Shown piece after piece: positions 8,699-17,419 of a stretch of DNA of 64,000 bases; the stretch's first letter is position 1; every line of letters begins with the position of its first letter. This DNA comes from JAWPMV01 sp039819665 (GTDB lineage Bacteria > Bacteroidota > Bacteroidia > J057). Location: positions 1 through 64,000 of the forward strand of contig JBCBRM010000016.1 of the NCBI GenBank assembly GCA_039819665.1, given 5' to 3'. The position numbers were made by a program, and so were the translations under genes. Under the pieces are notes generated by a model. The model had not been told where the DNA came from and did no database searches. It was given only the letters and a program-made list of their open reading frames with translations.

Positions 8699-9142
8699 AT
8701 GAATGTCAAATTTCGCTGCGACTGCCCCTTTACCTCAGCGCTTGACGTCTTGGGAGACAAATGGATGTTGGTAATTGTAAAGCAGATGCTACTGGAAGAT
8801 GCGGAAACCTTCAAGGACTTTATTGAAAGTGAGGAAGCAGTAGCCAGCAATATTCTTTCAAGCCGACTCAAGCTCCTGGAAGAAGTAGGAATAATTATAA
8901 AGACAAAGCCCCCGGATAATAAAAAGACAAACCTCTATTTCTTAACAGAAAAAGGATTGGCATTGACCCCCATACTCTTAGAACTTGCTATTTGGAGCGA
9001 CAATCATTTAAGAGAAATCCATCCAGCTATCCAGAATGGAAAAGAAATGAAATTGTTGCGCAATGACAAAGCAGCGTTTGCAGATATAGTAGAGAAAAAA
9101 TACAGAGAAAAGCTAGCTACAAAAATGAATAGCGAAAAATGA
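8699..9142 (+). CDS. HxlR family winged-helix regulator
   Basis: This 147-residue protein has the HxlR hallmark CPFTSALDVLGDKWMLVIVKQML near the N-terminus. A winged helix follows with SNILSSRLKLLEEVGII and the wing NLYFLTEKGLALTPILLELAIWSD. Conserved N-terminal cysteines (CDCP) could be redox- or aldehyde-responsive, as in some HxlR members. Three palindromes directly upstream make autoregulation and control of the divergent SnoaL lipoprotein likely. Its stop overlaps the start of the propeller lipoprotein (ATGA), so those two are translationally coupled. Confidence 0.85.
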   Translation: MNVKFRCDCPFTSALDVLGDKWMLVIVKQMLLEDAETFKDFIESEEAVASNILSSRLKLLEEVGIIIKTKPPDNKKTNLYFLTEKGLALTPILLELAIWSDNHLREIHPAIQNGKEMKLLRNDKAAFADIVEKKYREKLATKMNSEK

Positions 9143-10263
9143 AAAACTCCTTTTTCCACAAGCTAGGTCCCTTATTGCTTTTGGGCACGATTTTACTCAA
9201 TGCTTGCAATGGCCAAATAAATTCGACTTCGAATCAGGAGACTCCTCCTACGAGAAAACCTGTACCGGAAATCATAGGAACTCCTCCCCCAAAGAATCCT
9301 ACCCACAATCCTTACAATGACTCTAATCTTGTAAGTCAATACATCCGATGTATTTTTCAAGATTCAAAAGGACAGTACTGGTTCGGTCCGGCAGGCCAAA
9401 GTGTGGCAAGGTATGACGGTAAAAGCCTTCGATATTTTAGCAAAGAGGAGTTCTTTGCAGGCAATGATGCGGTAGAAACAGAATCAGGCAACAGCGTCCA
9501 TGCTATTGCTGAAGATCAGCAGGGAAATATCTGGTTTGGGACAAACTATGGAGCAGTTAAGTATGACGGAAAAACTTTTAGCAACTATACTGAAAAAGAC
9601 GGACTAAGCAATCCCAATATCAGTCGGCAGTGTATCCTCGTAGATAAAGCAGGGAAAGTCTGGATAGGTACAAGTAGTGGCATTTTCCAATATATTCCCT
9701 CTACAGAAAATACAGATAAACCAAGCTTTACCTCCTTTTCTCTACTTCCTGAGATCAATTCAAAAGCTATCATGGAGGACAGCAAGGGAAACATCTGGTT
9801 TGCTTCAGCAACTCAGGGAGTCTTTCGCTATGATGGCAAAGACATTAAGCAAATAACTGAGCAAGATGGTTTGGGCGATAGTTATGCTGGAGGAATGGCA
9901 GAGGATAAAGAGGGAAATATCTGGTTTACGATGAAAGCAGGCATCACCCGATATGATGGAAGTAACTTCACCAATATTACTAATGAAGATGGGATTGGGG
10001 GAACGGAAATCTGGGGCATGCTCATCGAGAAATCAGGTATTATCTGGATCACAGCCCGAGGCAGCACGACAAGATTTAATCCAGCCCTTCCGCTTTCCAA
10101 TCCCAAAGCATTTCAGGTATTTACGGTGGAGGATGGCCTCAATTGTTGTGTCCAAAGCATGTACCAGGACCAAGAAGGAAATATGTGGTGGGGAACCGGG
10201 CAGGGACTGTACCGCTTTGACGGCCAAAGCTTTTATCAGGTAAAACAAGACGGCCCCTGGTAG
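9139..10263 (+). CDS. Reg_prop beta-propeller lipoprotein
   Basis: This 374-residue protein has a lipobox (LLGTILLNAC, Cys near residue 23) and a Pro/Thr-rich linker. About seven repeats of the two-component-regulator propeller type follow, each with a core such as GNIWFGTNYGAVKYDGK and a DGL turn. In hybrid two-component systems such repeats form the periplasmic glycan or ligand sensor; here no kinase follows and the protein ends after the propeller. It is probably an outer-membrane or periplasmic ligand-binding lipoprotein. The four-base overlap with the HxlR gene places it under the same control. Confidence 0.8.
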   Translation: MKNSFFHKLGPLLLLGTILLNACNGQINSTSNQETPPTRKPVPEIIGTPPPKNPTHNPYNDSNLVSQYIRCIFQDSKGQYWFGPAGQSVARYDGKSLRYFSKEEFFAGNDAVETESGNSVHAIAEDQQGNIWFGTNYGAVKYDGKTFSNYTEKDGLSNPNISRQCILVDKAGKVWIGTSSGIFQYIPSTENTDKPSFTSFSLLPEINSKAIMEDSKGNIWFASATQGVFRYDGKDIKQITEQDGLGDSYAGGMAEDKEGNIWFTMKAGITRYDGSNFTNITNEDGIGGTEIWGMLIEKSGIIWITARGSTTRFNPALPLSNPKAFQVFTVEDGLNCCVQSMYQDQEGNMWWGTGQGLYRFDGQSFYQVKQDGPW

Positions 10264-10271
10264 CTTTCAAT

Positions 10272-11183
10272 CTACTTCGGCAATCCCGGAAAAAACATAT
10301 TTACTTTCTTCTGATACTCGGCATAGCCGGGGCGTTTCTGTAAGGAATAATATTCAGAAGGAACCGCTCCGGTTAAATAGACCAATGAGAGGTACATGAT
10401 TCTCGAGACAAAAAGCAATCCCAATCCCAACAAAATCCAGATCAGCAAAGACTCCTCAGATTGAAGAGTTAGCCAGGAAGGAAAAGCCGCTATCACCAGT
10501 CCATTCCACACCATCCATTCGGCAAAATAATTGGGATGCCTGGTGTACTTCCATAAACCCACATTGCAGACCTGGTTCTTTTTGCCCTGAGAAGACATCT
10601 TACGCAAGAAGTTTAATTTCTGGGCATCGGCCACCGTTTCCATTAGATATGCCAGCACCCAAACAATCAAGCCTATGATCTCAAAAGTAGAGATAACCGT
10701 ATTGGGATTAGCCGCAATGATAAAGGCCGGCATAGCCAAAACGGAGGCATTCGCGAAGCCTTGCGCCAAAGCATCTACCTGCATCGCCAGGAGTACATTC
10801 GTTTTGCCCGCTCTTTCCCAACGACCTCGCTGATATTGATAGCGGGGAAATTCTTTTTTCATATAGCCTTTCCTCCACAAATGCAGCGCTCCTAATCCCA
10901 TACGTGCTCCGATGAAGATATAAATAGCGCCGATGACGTTCACCCGCAAAGCATATCCCTCTCCAAAAATTAGCGTTACGATCCCTATACAAACCAAGCC
11001 CCAGGGCCAACCAATGTCTACATAGCATAATCTACCTGTCTTCCAAATCGGCCAACAAACCACCAGCCCAAACAAAACTAATTGAGCAATACAATTGATG
11101 AGTGATTGCTGCTGGAAGGAGTCGCTGAAGACTAAAATCAAAAAGCCAAAAATAAAGACCAGTAGAGGTTTAAAATATTTCAT
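10272..11183 (-). CDS. DUF1295/isoprenylcysteine methyltransferase-like membrane protein
   Basis: The start chosen is the ATG at 11183 (MKYFKPLLVFIF), giving 303 residues; a TTG four codons earlier is less likely. There are about eight hydrophobic helices. The C-terminal signature KYTRHPNYFAEWMVW, followed by a SRIMYLS helix and a YQKKVNMFFPG tail, is typical of the DUF1295/steroid 5-alpha-reductase/ICMT-like superfamily. These use NADPH or SAM on lipid substrates in the membrane. The exact reaction is unknown. It converges with the propeller gene with only eight bases between stops. Confidence 0.8.
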   Translation of the reverse strand: MKYFKPLLVFIFGFLILVFSDSFQQQSLINCIAQLVLFGLVVCWPIWKTGRLCYVDIGWPWGLVCIGIVTLIFGEGYALRVNVIGAIYIFIGARMGLGALHLWRKGYMKKEFPRYQYQRGRWERAGKTNVLLAMQVDALAQGFANASVLAMPAFIIAANPNTVISTFEIIGLIVWVLAYLMETVADAQKLNFLRKMSSQGKKNQVCNVGLWKYTRHPNYFAEWMVWNGLVIAAFPSWLTLQSEESLLIWILLGLGLLFVSRIMYLSLVYLTGAVPSEYYSLQKRPGYAEYQKKVNMFFPGLPK

Positions 11184-11395
11184 AGTAGTTTCCAAGCAAG
11201 CTGGGATAATTCAAGCCTCAATATAGACAAATCAATAAACTTGAAGAATAGAGGCGCATCTGGCATCCCATTTCACCAGGAGTCATAATCGAAATCTACC
11301 ACTCAAAGGATAAAATCGTTGAACCAAATACAATCCCATCGATCTTTGTGTAACCTTTGAAATAGCTTTCACAGCAACACAATAAAACCCTTCTT

Positions 11396-14230
11396 ATGAA
11401 ATCCCGAATACTTGCTTTTTCCCTAAGCCTTTTGCTCATCGCATGTTCTCTTCCTAAAAGTCAGAAATCCGATGCAGACTTCAACATTACCTTCGAAAAA
11501 TTCCAGTTAGAAAATGGCCTGGAAGTGGTCATGCATATAGATAGATCTGATCCCGTGGTAGCAGTGGCCCTTACTACACATGTCGGCTCAGCAAGGGAGA
11601 AAGAAGGAAGGACGGGTTTCGCCCACTTATTTGAGCACCTTTTATTTCTCGAATCTGAAAATCTGGGCAAAGGAGGCCTGGATAAAATGAGTGCACGCAT
11701 CGGAGGCTCAGGAGCCAATGGTTCGACTTCCCGGGATCGCACCAATTATTTCCAGACGGTACCCAAAGATGCCCTGGAAAAAATGATCTGGGCAGAAGCC
11801 GACAAACTGGGCTGGTTTATCAATACCGTAACCAATCCCGTCCTGGCCAAGGAAAAGCAAGTCGTAAAAAATGAGAAAAGACAAGTTATCGACAATCAAC
11901 CCTATGGACATACCCAATACGTAATTGACAAACATCTCTACCCTGCCGACCATCCCTATAGCTGGCAGGTTATCGGTTCATTAGAAGATGTACAAAATGC
12001 CACAGTAGAGGATGTAAAAGAGTTTTTCGTCAAATGGTATTCCCCCAATAATACGACCTTGGTCATTTCGGGAGATTTTGAGGTAGAGCAGGCGAAAGCA
12101 TGGGTACATAAGTACTTTGACGAAATTCCTACAGGTGATAAGATTAGTCCTTTAACAAAAAGAGCGGGCAAAGTGGAGGAAACCGTACGACTGTATCATG
12201 AAGACAATTTCGCCCGCTTGCCAGAACTCACCTTGACCTGGCCCACAGTAGAATTGTATCACCCGGATTCCTATCCCCTGACCGTATTGGCCACTTATCT
12301 TTCGCAGGGTAAATCCGCGCCTCTCTATCAGCAATTGGTGGAAAAAGATCAATTAACCTCTGATGTATTTATGTACAATCGTTCTTCAGAACTCGCAGGA
12401 CAAGCCCAATTGAGTGTTCGTACCTTCCCGGAAGTGGATTTGGACAAAGCCTTAAGTTCCATTGAAACAGCCTTTGCCAACTTCGAAAAAGAAGGGATTT
12501 CCCAAAAGGACCTGAACCGAATCAAAGCCGGACAGGAAACTCGTTTTTACAATGGACTCTCAAGTGTATTAGGCAAAGGGTTCCAATTGGCGCAGTACAA
12601 CATTTTCGCTGATGATCCAGCCTTCATTAATCAGGACATACAAAACATCCTGACCGTAAGCACGGAGGATGTCATGCGCGTTTATAATCAATACATCAAA
12701 GGAAAAAACTATGTGGCTACCAGCTTCGTCCCCAGAGGCAAAGTAGAATTGGCCCTGGAAAGTTCCACTCAGGCTGAGGTAGTAGAGGAGGTGATTAGTC
12801 AGGGAGCAGAGGAAAGTTTTGATCCCTCAGTCATAGCCACCTATGAATCGACACCCTCTACTTTTGATAGGAGTGTTGAACCTCCCTACGGAAAGTCTCC
12901 GGAAATCTCAATCCCGGCCGTTTGGCAAGAGGAACTCCTAAATGGGATGAAGATTTATGGAATTGAAAATAATGAGGTTCCCCTCATCCAATTCAACATT
13001 GTTATCCCCGGAGGTCAGCTTTTGGAGGAAGTAGAAAAAACAGGAGTCTCCAACCTGGTGGCGAGTTTGATGACAAAGGGAACCCAAGATAAAACAACAG
13101 AAGAACTAGAAAATGCCATCCAACAATTGGGAGCCTCGATCTACGTAAGTGCCAACAGAGAAGACATTACAATCAGTGTCAATACCCTTGCAAAAAACTA
13201 TCAGGAGACAATGGCCTTGTTACAAGAAATTTTGCTCAAACCTCGCTGGGATGAAGAGGAATTCAAATTGGCAGTCCTGGAGGTCAAGAGTCAAATTCAG
13301 CAACAGCAAGTCAATCCCAATGCCGTAGCCCGCAACAACTTCAATAAACTCATATACGGCAGCGACAATATCCGCTCAAAGGATATTCTGGGAACTGCTG
13401 AATCCATTGAAGAAATTAGCCTGGAAGACCTCAAAAACTACTTTGAGGCCAAGCTTTCTCCTTCTATTAGCCGTATGCATGTGGTAGGTGCATTAGATAA
13501 GGCAAGGGTTCTCTACTCCCTAAAAGGACTAGAGGAGGCTTGGAAAGCTCGCGAAGTAGAAATACCCGAAGCAGAAGTAGCAGCAGCCCCTAGCAATTCA
13601 AAAGTTTATTTCTACGATATTCCCGGAGCCAAGCAATCTATTTTGCGGATCGGCTATCCTGCGCTTGCAGTTACCGATGAGGATTACTATCCAGCTACAG
13701 TTGCCAATTACATTTTAGGAGGAGGCGGATTTGCCTCAAGACTTACACAAGAACTTAGAGAAGGCAAAGGCTATACCTATGGTGTCAATTCATACTTTTC
13801 AGGTTCTGAGGCAAAAGGCGCCTTTACGATTGGCAGTGGGGTAAGAAGTAATATTACCCTGGAGGCTACACAGCTGGTGAAAAAGATCCTCGCTGACTAT
13901 GGACCGACCTTTACCGAAAAAGACCTGGAGACCACCAAAAGCTTTTTGATCAAAAGCAATGCAAGAGCCTTTGAAACCTCCGGCGCTAAATTAGGCATGC
14001 TGGAAAATATCAGCACCTATGGGTGGTCCAATGATTACATAAAGCGGAGAGAAGAAATCGTAAAGAACATGAGCCTGGATCGAATCAGAGAACTTGCTGA
14101 TAAGTATTTCGATGAATCCAAAATGTACTGGCTGATCGTGGGAGATGCAGAGACTCAGTTAAATCGTATGAATGAACTGGGCTTTGGAAGTCCAATCTTA
14201 CTGAACAAAATTAATCTTGAAGAAGAATAA
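11396..14230 (+). CDS. M16 family zinc metallopeptidase, lipoprotein
   Basis: This 944-residue protein starts with a lipobox (SLLLIAC, Cys17). The N-terminal M16 domain has the inverted zinc motif HLFEH (His77, Glu80, His81) and a distal Glu in VVKNEKRQ (about Glu160). A second M16 half (from about residue 500) lacks HxxEH but has the C-terminal RxxxY-like elements (LREGKGYTYGVNSYF). This is the standard two-lobe arrangement in which both halves form the closed chamber. The size equals fused PqqL/YmxG-like enzymes of Bacteroidota. It degrades peptides in the periplasm or at the outer membrane. A class D beta-lactamase gene follows after 18 bases, probably in the same transcript. Confidence 0.92.
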   Translation: MKSRILAFSLSLLLIACSLPKSQKSDADFNITFEKFQLENGLEVVMHIDRSDPVVAVALTTHVGSAREKEGRTGFAHLFEHLLFLESENLGKGGLDKMSARIGGSGANGSTSRDRTNYFQTVPKDALEKMIWAEADKLGWFINTVTNPVLAKEKQVVKNEKRQVIDNQPYGHTQYVIDKHLYPADHPYSWQVIGSLEDVQNATVEDVKEFFVKWYSPNNTTLVISGDFEVEQAKAWVHKYFDEIPTGDKISPLTKRAGKVEETVRLYHEDNFARLPELTLTWPTVELYHPDSYPLTVLATYLSQGKSAPLYQQLVEKDQLTSDVFMYNRSSELAGQAQLSVRTFPEVDLDKALSSIETAFANFEKEGISQKDLNRIKAGQETRFYNGLSSVLGKGFQLAQYNIFADDPAFINQDIQNILTVSTEDVMRVYNQYIKGKNYVATSFVPRGKVELALESSTQAEVVEEVISQGAEESFDPSVIATYESTPSTFDRSVEPPYGKSPEISIPAVWQEELLNGMKIYGIENNEVPLIQFNIVIPGGQLLEEVEKTGVSNLVASLMTKGTQDKTTEELENAIQQLGASIYVSANREDITISVNTLAKNYQETMALLQEILLKPRWDEEEFKLAVLEVKSQIQQQQVNPNAVARNNFNKLIYGSDNIRSKDILGTAESIEEISLEDLKNYFEAKLSPSISRMHVVGALDKARVLYSLKGLEEAWKAREVEIPEAEVAAAPSNSKVYFYDIPGAKQSILRIGYPALAVTDEDYYPATVANYILGGGGFASRLTQELREGKGYTYGVNSYFSGSEAKGAFTIGSGVRSNITLEATQLVKKILADYGPTFTEKDLETTKSFLIKSNARAFETSGAKLGMLENISTYGWSNDYIKRREEIVKNMSLDRIRELADKYFDESKMYWLIVGDAETQLNRMNELGFGSPILLNKINLEEE

Positions 14231-14248
14231 AAAGCAAGGAGTCTAAAA

Positions 14249-15043
14249 ATGCGTTCTACAATTATCCTACTCTTGATCTTTTCCTATTCCCAGCTTTCTG
14301 CACAAATCAATTGGAATGAACCTTTTGAAGAGTGTGGGATAAAAGGGAGTATCACTATTTTCGATTACCAGCACAAAATCTGGATGAGCAATAACATCGA
14401 AGATAGCCATTTTGCGACTCTTCCCGCATCCACTTTCAAGATCGTCAATACCCTTATCGCCTTAGAAACGGGAGCCGTCAAAAATGAACATGAAATCATT
14501 CCCTGGATCACAGATTATGATACGCTGAAATACGGCCATCGCCCCAATATTTACCATAGCATGAATATGAAAGAGGCTTTCAGATTATCTGCGGGTTGGG
14601 CTTATGTTGAATTGGCGAAAAAGATCGGTAAAGAGCGATACAAAGACTACTTGAGCAGGATTAATTATGGGAATGTCGATCTATCCATCGATGATCCTGA
14701 TTTCTGGAACTTTGGCAACTTTACTATTTCCCCTACCAATCAGATTCAGATATTGGTCGACATCTATGAAGAAAATCTGCCTTTCTCCAAAAACTCTTTC
14801 AAAGCACTCAAAGAAATGATGATTGTAGAGGAAAGCGAGAACTATACCATTCGGGCAAAAACGGGTTGGACCCGAGATAGAGGTAAAGACACCGGTTGGT
14901 GGGTTGGCTACATAGAAAAAGCGGATAACACCTATTTCTTTGCCACTCGTTTGATCAAAGATCGATCTGAACTTAATCCAAATTTTGGGAGCTGTAGAAA
15001 GGAGATTACCAAAAGGATTTGTAAAGAGTTGGGAATCCTGTAA
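14249..15043 (+). CDS. class D beta-lactamase (OXA-type) homolog
   Basis: This 264-residue protein has a signal peptide (cleaved after QLSAQ), the usual size for class D enzymes. It carries STFK (Ser61, Lys64), YGN (140-142) and KTG (204-206), and the class D-typical WWVGY after KTG. The second motif, normally S-x-V, reads Ser114-Ala-Gly116, so the valine that packs near the carboxylated lysine is replaced by glycine. Periplasmic hydrolysis of penicillins is the family activity, but this substitution makes the spectrum uncertain. It sits between an M16 peptidase and a GNAT gene with short gaps and no mobile element, so it looks intrinsic. Confidence 0.88.
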   Translation: MRSTIILLLIFSYSQLSAQINWNEPFEECGIKGSITIFDYQHKIWMSNNIEDSHFATLPASTFKIVNTLIALETGAVKNEHEIIPWITDYDTLKYGHRPNIYHSMNMKEAFRLSAGWAYVELAKKIGKERYKDYLSRINYGNVDLSIDDPDFWNFGNFTISPTNQIQILVDIYEENLPFSKNSFKALKEMMIVEESENYTIRAKTGWTRDRGKDTGWWVGYIEKADNTYFFATRLIKDRSELNPNFGSCRKEITKRICKELGIL

Positions 15044-15053
15044 TTCTTTAAAC

Positions 15054-15533
15054 ATGAAAAATCCCTTAGATCCGGAACTCCAGCTCATATCTGTCCGAGA
15101 AAATCCCTCCTACAAGGATAAAGCCATCGCCTATTTCCAAAAATGTTGGTCAAGCGTGGAGCCCATCATTTATGAAGATGCGATTGGACACAGTACAAGC
15201 GCTCGAAACTCACTACCTCAATGGTATCTCCTGAAGAAGAAAGGAGAAATCATCGGTTGCGTGGGATTGATCACCAATGATTTTATTAGCCGGGTAGATT
15301 TGTATCCCTGGATTTGTGCGCTTTTTATAGAGGAAAAAGAAAGAGGCAATGCCTATGCAACTTTGCTAATGGAAAGGGCAAAAGAAGACACAAAGAAAGC
15401 AGGTTTTGATTATCTATATCTAAGTACCACTCATGTAGGCTACTACGAAAAATATGGCTGGCAATATATCGGCCAGGGATATCATCCCTGGGGGGAGTCG
15501 TCAAGGATTTATGAGATTGCGATAAATCTTTAA
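15054..15533 (+). CDS. GNAT family N-acetyltransferase
   Basis: The ATG at 15054, ten bases after the beta-lactamase stop, gives a 159-residue protein; upstream extensions would overlap that gene. The acetyl-CoA site region reads ALFIEEKERGNAYATLLMERA, an R/Q-x-x-G-x-A/G-like motif preceded by a beta-bulge strand. The later DYLYLSTTHVGYYEKYGWQYIG is the usual C-terminal GNAT core. The acceptor substrate is not known. It is probably cotranscribed with the M16 peptidase and beta-lactamase genes. Confidence 0.82.
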   Translation: MKNPLDPELQLISVRENPSYKDKAIAYFQKCWSSVEPIIYEDAIGHSTSARNSLPQWYLLKKKGEIIGCVGLITNDFISRVDLYPWICALFIEEKERGNAYATLLMERAKEDTKKAGFDYLYLSTTHVGYYEKYGWQYIGQGYHPWGESSRIYEIAINL

Positions 15534-15550
15534 TCCCTACTCCTACTTAG

Positions 15551-16753
15551 CTAAAATCTCATCCCAGCCTCAAGAAAGGAGGAGACAGGAAAGACACGAT
15601 GCCTGACAGGAGCCTGAGCCCTCGTCAGATCGAAGGGAGCATACGCTTGAACTCCCACCCGAATAAAAAGTCGATCACTCATATAGCGCCCGATAGCACT
15701 TTGAGCGGAAAGAAATGCATCATTAGAATTCGAGTACATATTTTCAATTAAAATGTCACTAGCTAATTCACCTTCTCCTGTAATGAAATCAACTTCAGAA
15801 AATTGCCTAATCTTTACTCCAAGGCCTCCCATTACATCCCAGAAAAATTCCTTCTGCTCAAATCTCTTACCCAGTTCGGCATGAGCAGTAAATACATGAT
15901 AATGATTGAAAAGTCGGTACTCGATTTGTCCTCCCTGTCCCAATGAATCTACAAGATAAGAGGTATTTATCTTGTCCTTAAAAAGTTGGTAAGTCGTGCT
16001 GAGGGAAAATAGAATATTGCGTTCCAGTTCATGCTCAAATCTTAGCCCAATCAAATAATCAATTTGGGATTCTTCCAGTCTTTCTCTCCAGTCAGCGGCA
16101 GATCCTTCCAAAGAGTAAAAATCAGAAGCATGCTTTCCCACTCCTATACGAAGGCTAAGACTATGCTTTTTCCTGAGAGGTAGATCGGGAAAAGCATTCT
16201 CAGAAGTCAAAAACAAATTCTCTCCTTCCTTTTTCAGATCCGTGTTCAGTTCCTTGGGTACTTTCATTGACATACCTCTGATCCCTTTCGATTTTCCAAT
16301 GGTAACTAGTGCCTGATTGTTATTCTGGTTATTAACATCTATTTGTTCAAATTCTCTGTTAGTATTAGTACTTCTCTCCTCGAGTCGGACGCCTGCTACC
16401 TGTTGCGAATAGCTAAGAGTTTTAGGTCCGCCGCTTGCTTTATCTCTTTGCTTCTCATGCTCAAATTCGTTTCTCTTGCTTATATAGGGATCATTCTTCT
16501 TAACTGCGATCAGATGATCTTCTGTTGGTTGAAAGGCTTTTGAAAAGATCATCTTTTCATTTCTTTGTGAAATCTTATCAAGCTGGTTATACAAGAGAAA
16601 TAAAGCGGTTAGCCCTACAAAAACGAAGAGAATTCTTCCAAAATAGGTTCTAAGCAAAAAGGCTTTTTTAGGCTTTTCGATCCCATTCCAGATTACGATC
16701 CGGTCAAAATCCTGTGGAAGGTGATCAAATTTTTCTGCTAAATTCTTTTTCAT
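15551..16753 (-). CDS. single-TM protein with C-terminal outer-membrane barrel, ECF-sigma partner
   Basis: This 400-residue protein is coupled to the sigma factor gene by an ATGA overlap. Residues 1-35 are charged and cytoplasmic-like. Residues about 37-56 are one strong transmembrane helix without a signal cleavage site. Residues about 60-190 are a Gln/Asn/Lys-rich linker. Residues about 195-400 are alternating strands (LSLRIGVGK, YLIGLRFEHEL, FWDVMGGLGVKI) ending in FLEAGMRF, the terminal Phe typical of BAM-assembled barrels. This suggests one chain linking the inner and outer membranes. The N-terminal tail could bind the sigma factor, which is inference. No FecR or zinc-finger anti-sigma domain is seen. 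Confidence 0.65.
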   Translation of the reverse strand: MKKNLAEKFDHLPQDFDRIVIWNGIEKPKKAFLLRTYFGRILFVFVGLTALFLLYNQLDKISQRNEKMIFSKAFQPTEDHLIAVKKNDPYISKRNEFEHEKQRDKASGGPKTLSYSQQVAGVRLEERSTNTNREFEQIDVNNQNNNQALVTIGKSKGIRGMSMKVPKELNTDLKKEGENLFLTSENAFPDLPLRKKHSLSLRIGVGKHASDFYSLEGSAADWRERLEESQIDYLIGLRFEHELERNILFSLSTTYQLFKDKINTSYLVDSLGQGGQIEYRLFNHYHVFTAHAELGKRFEQKEFFWDVMGGLGVKIRQFSEVDFITGEGELASDILIENMYSNSNDAFLSAQSAIGRYMSDRLFIRVGVQAYAPFDLTRAQAPVRHRVFPVSSFLEAGMRF

Positions 16754-17307
16754 TGGACTATAGATAGTCGAGCCTTGTAGGCTGTAATTCTTTCCCGTAA
16801 AATCTTCTTTGCTCGTGCCAAATACACACGGCTGCTATTGATGTTGATCGAAAGCAATTCTGAAATCTCTTCATGGCTATAGCCCTCGATATGCCTCATA
16901 TTGAATATCACTCGGTCGCGAGGATTTAGCTCCTCAATAAAATTCAGGATGTATTCGGCTTCCAGTTTTTCCCATGCATGTGGAGGAATATTGGGTAGAG
17001 ATAACTGATCGCGTATTTCCTCTGAGAAAACCTGCCTTTTCTTTAAAAAATCAAGGGCACATCTAATGTGAATTTTTCTGATCCATGCCAATAGATCGCC
17101 CTTGTCCTCATCATATTTCTTCAAGTGCTTGAATACTCTTGTAAATCCATTTTGTAGAATATCCTGAGTGTCCTGATGATTGCAGGTGTATCGATAAACC
17201 GTGTTGTACATAGCCTGTATATATCTGTTATACAAAACCCATTGGGCTTTGGGTTTGCATTCCAGGCAGGCAGCAACCAGCTCTTTATCTGATTCAAATT
17301 TTTCCAT
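16750..17307 (-). CDS. ECF-type RNA polymerase sigma factor
   Basis: This 185-residue protein has region 2 (YNTVYRYTCNHQDTQDILQNGFTRVFKHLKKY, with the D-x-x-D-I-L-Q signature). It has region 4 with RDRVIFNMRHIEGYSHEEISELLSININSSRVYLARAKKILR. It belongs to the small ECF sigma factors of Bacteroidota. The start ATG at 17307 is unambiguous. Its stop overlaps the start of the membrane-barrel gene at 16753, so the two proteins are made together and the latter is the likely regulator or output. The target promoters are unknown. Confidence 0.9.
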   Translation of the reverse strand: MEKFESDKELVAACLECKPKAQWVLYNRYIQAMYNTVYRYTCNHQDTQDILQNGFTRVFKHLKKYDEDKGDLLAWIRKIHIRCALDFLKKRQVFSEEIRDQLSLPNIPPHAWEKLEAEYILNFIEELNPRDRVIFNMRHIEGYSHEEISELLSININSSRVYLARAKKILRERITAYKARLSIVQ

Positions 17308-17419
17308 TAGATCATCCGGATGGAATAGAGTTCGGACTACTCAAAATTCTCTTAGGATTAAGACTCATCGCCATCTGCACTCTCGTACAGACGGCAATGA
17401 ATAGATTCATCTGCTTGCT

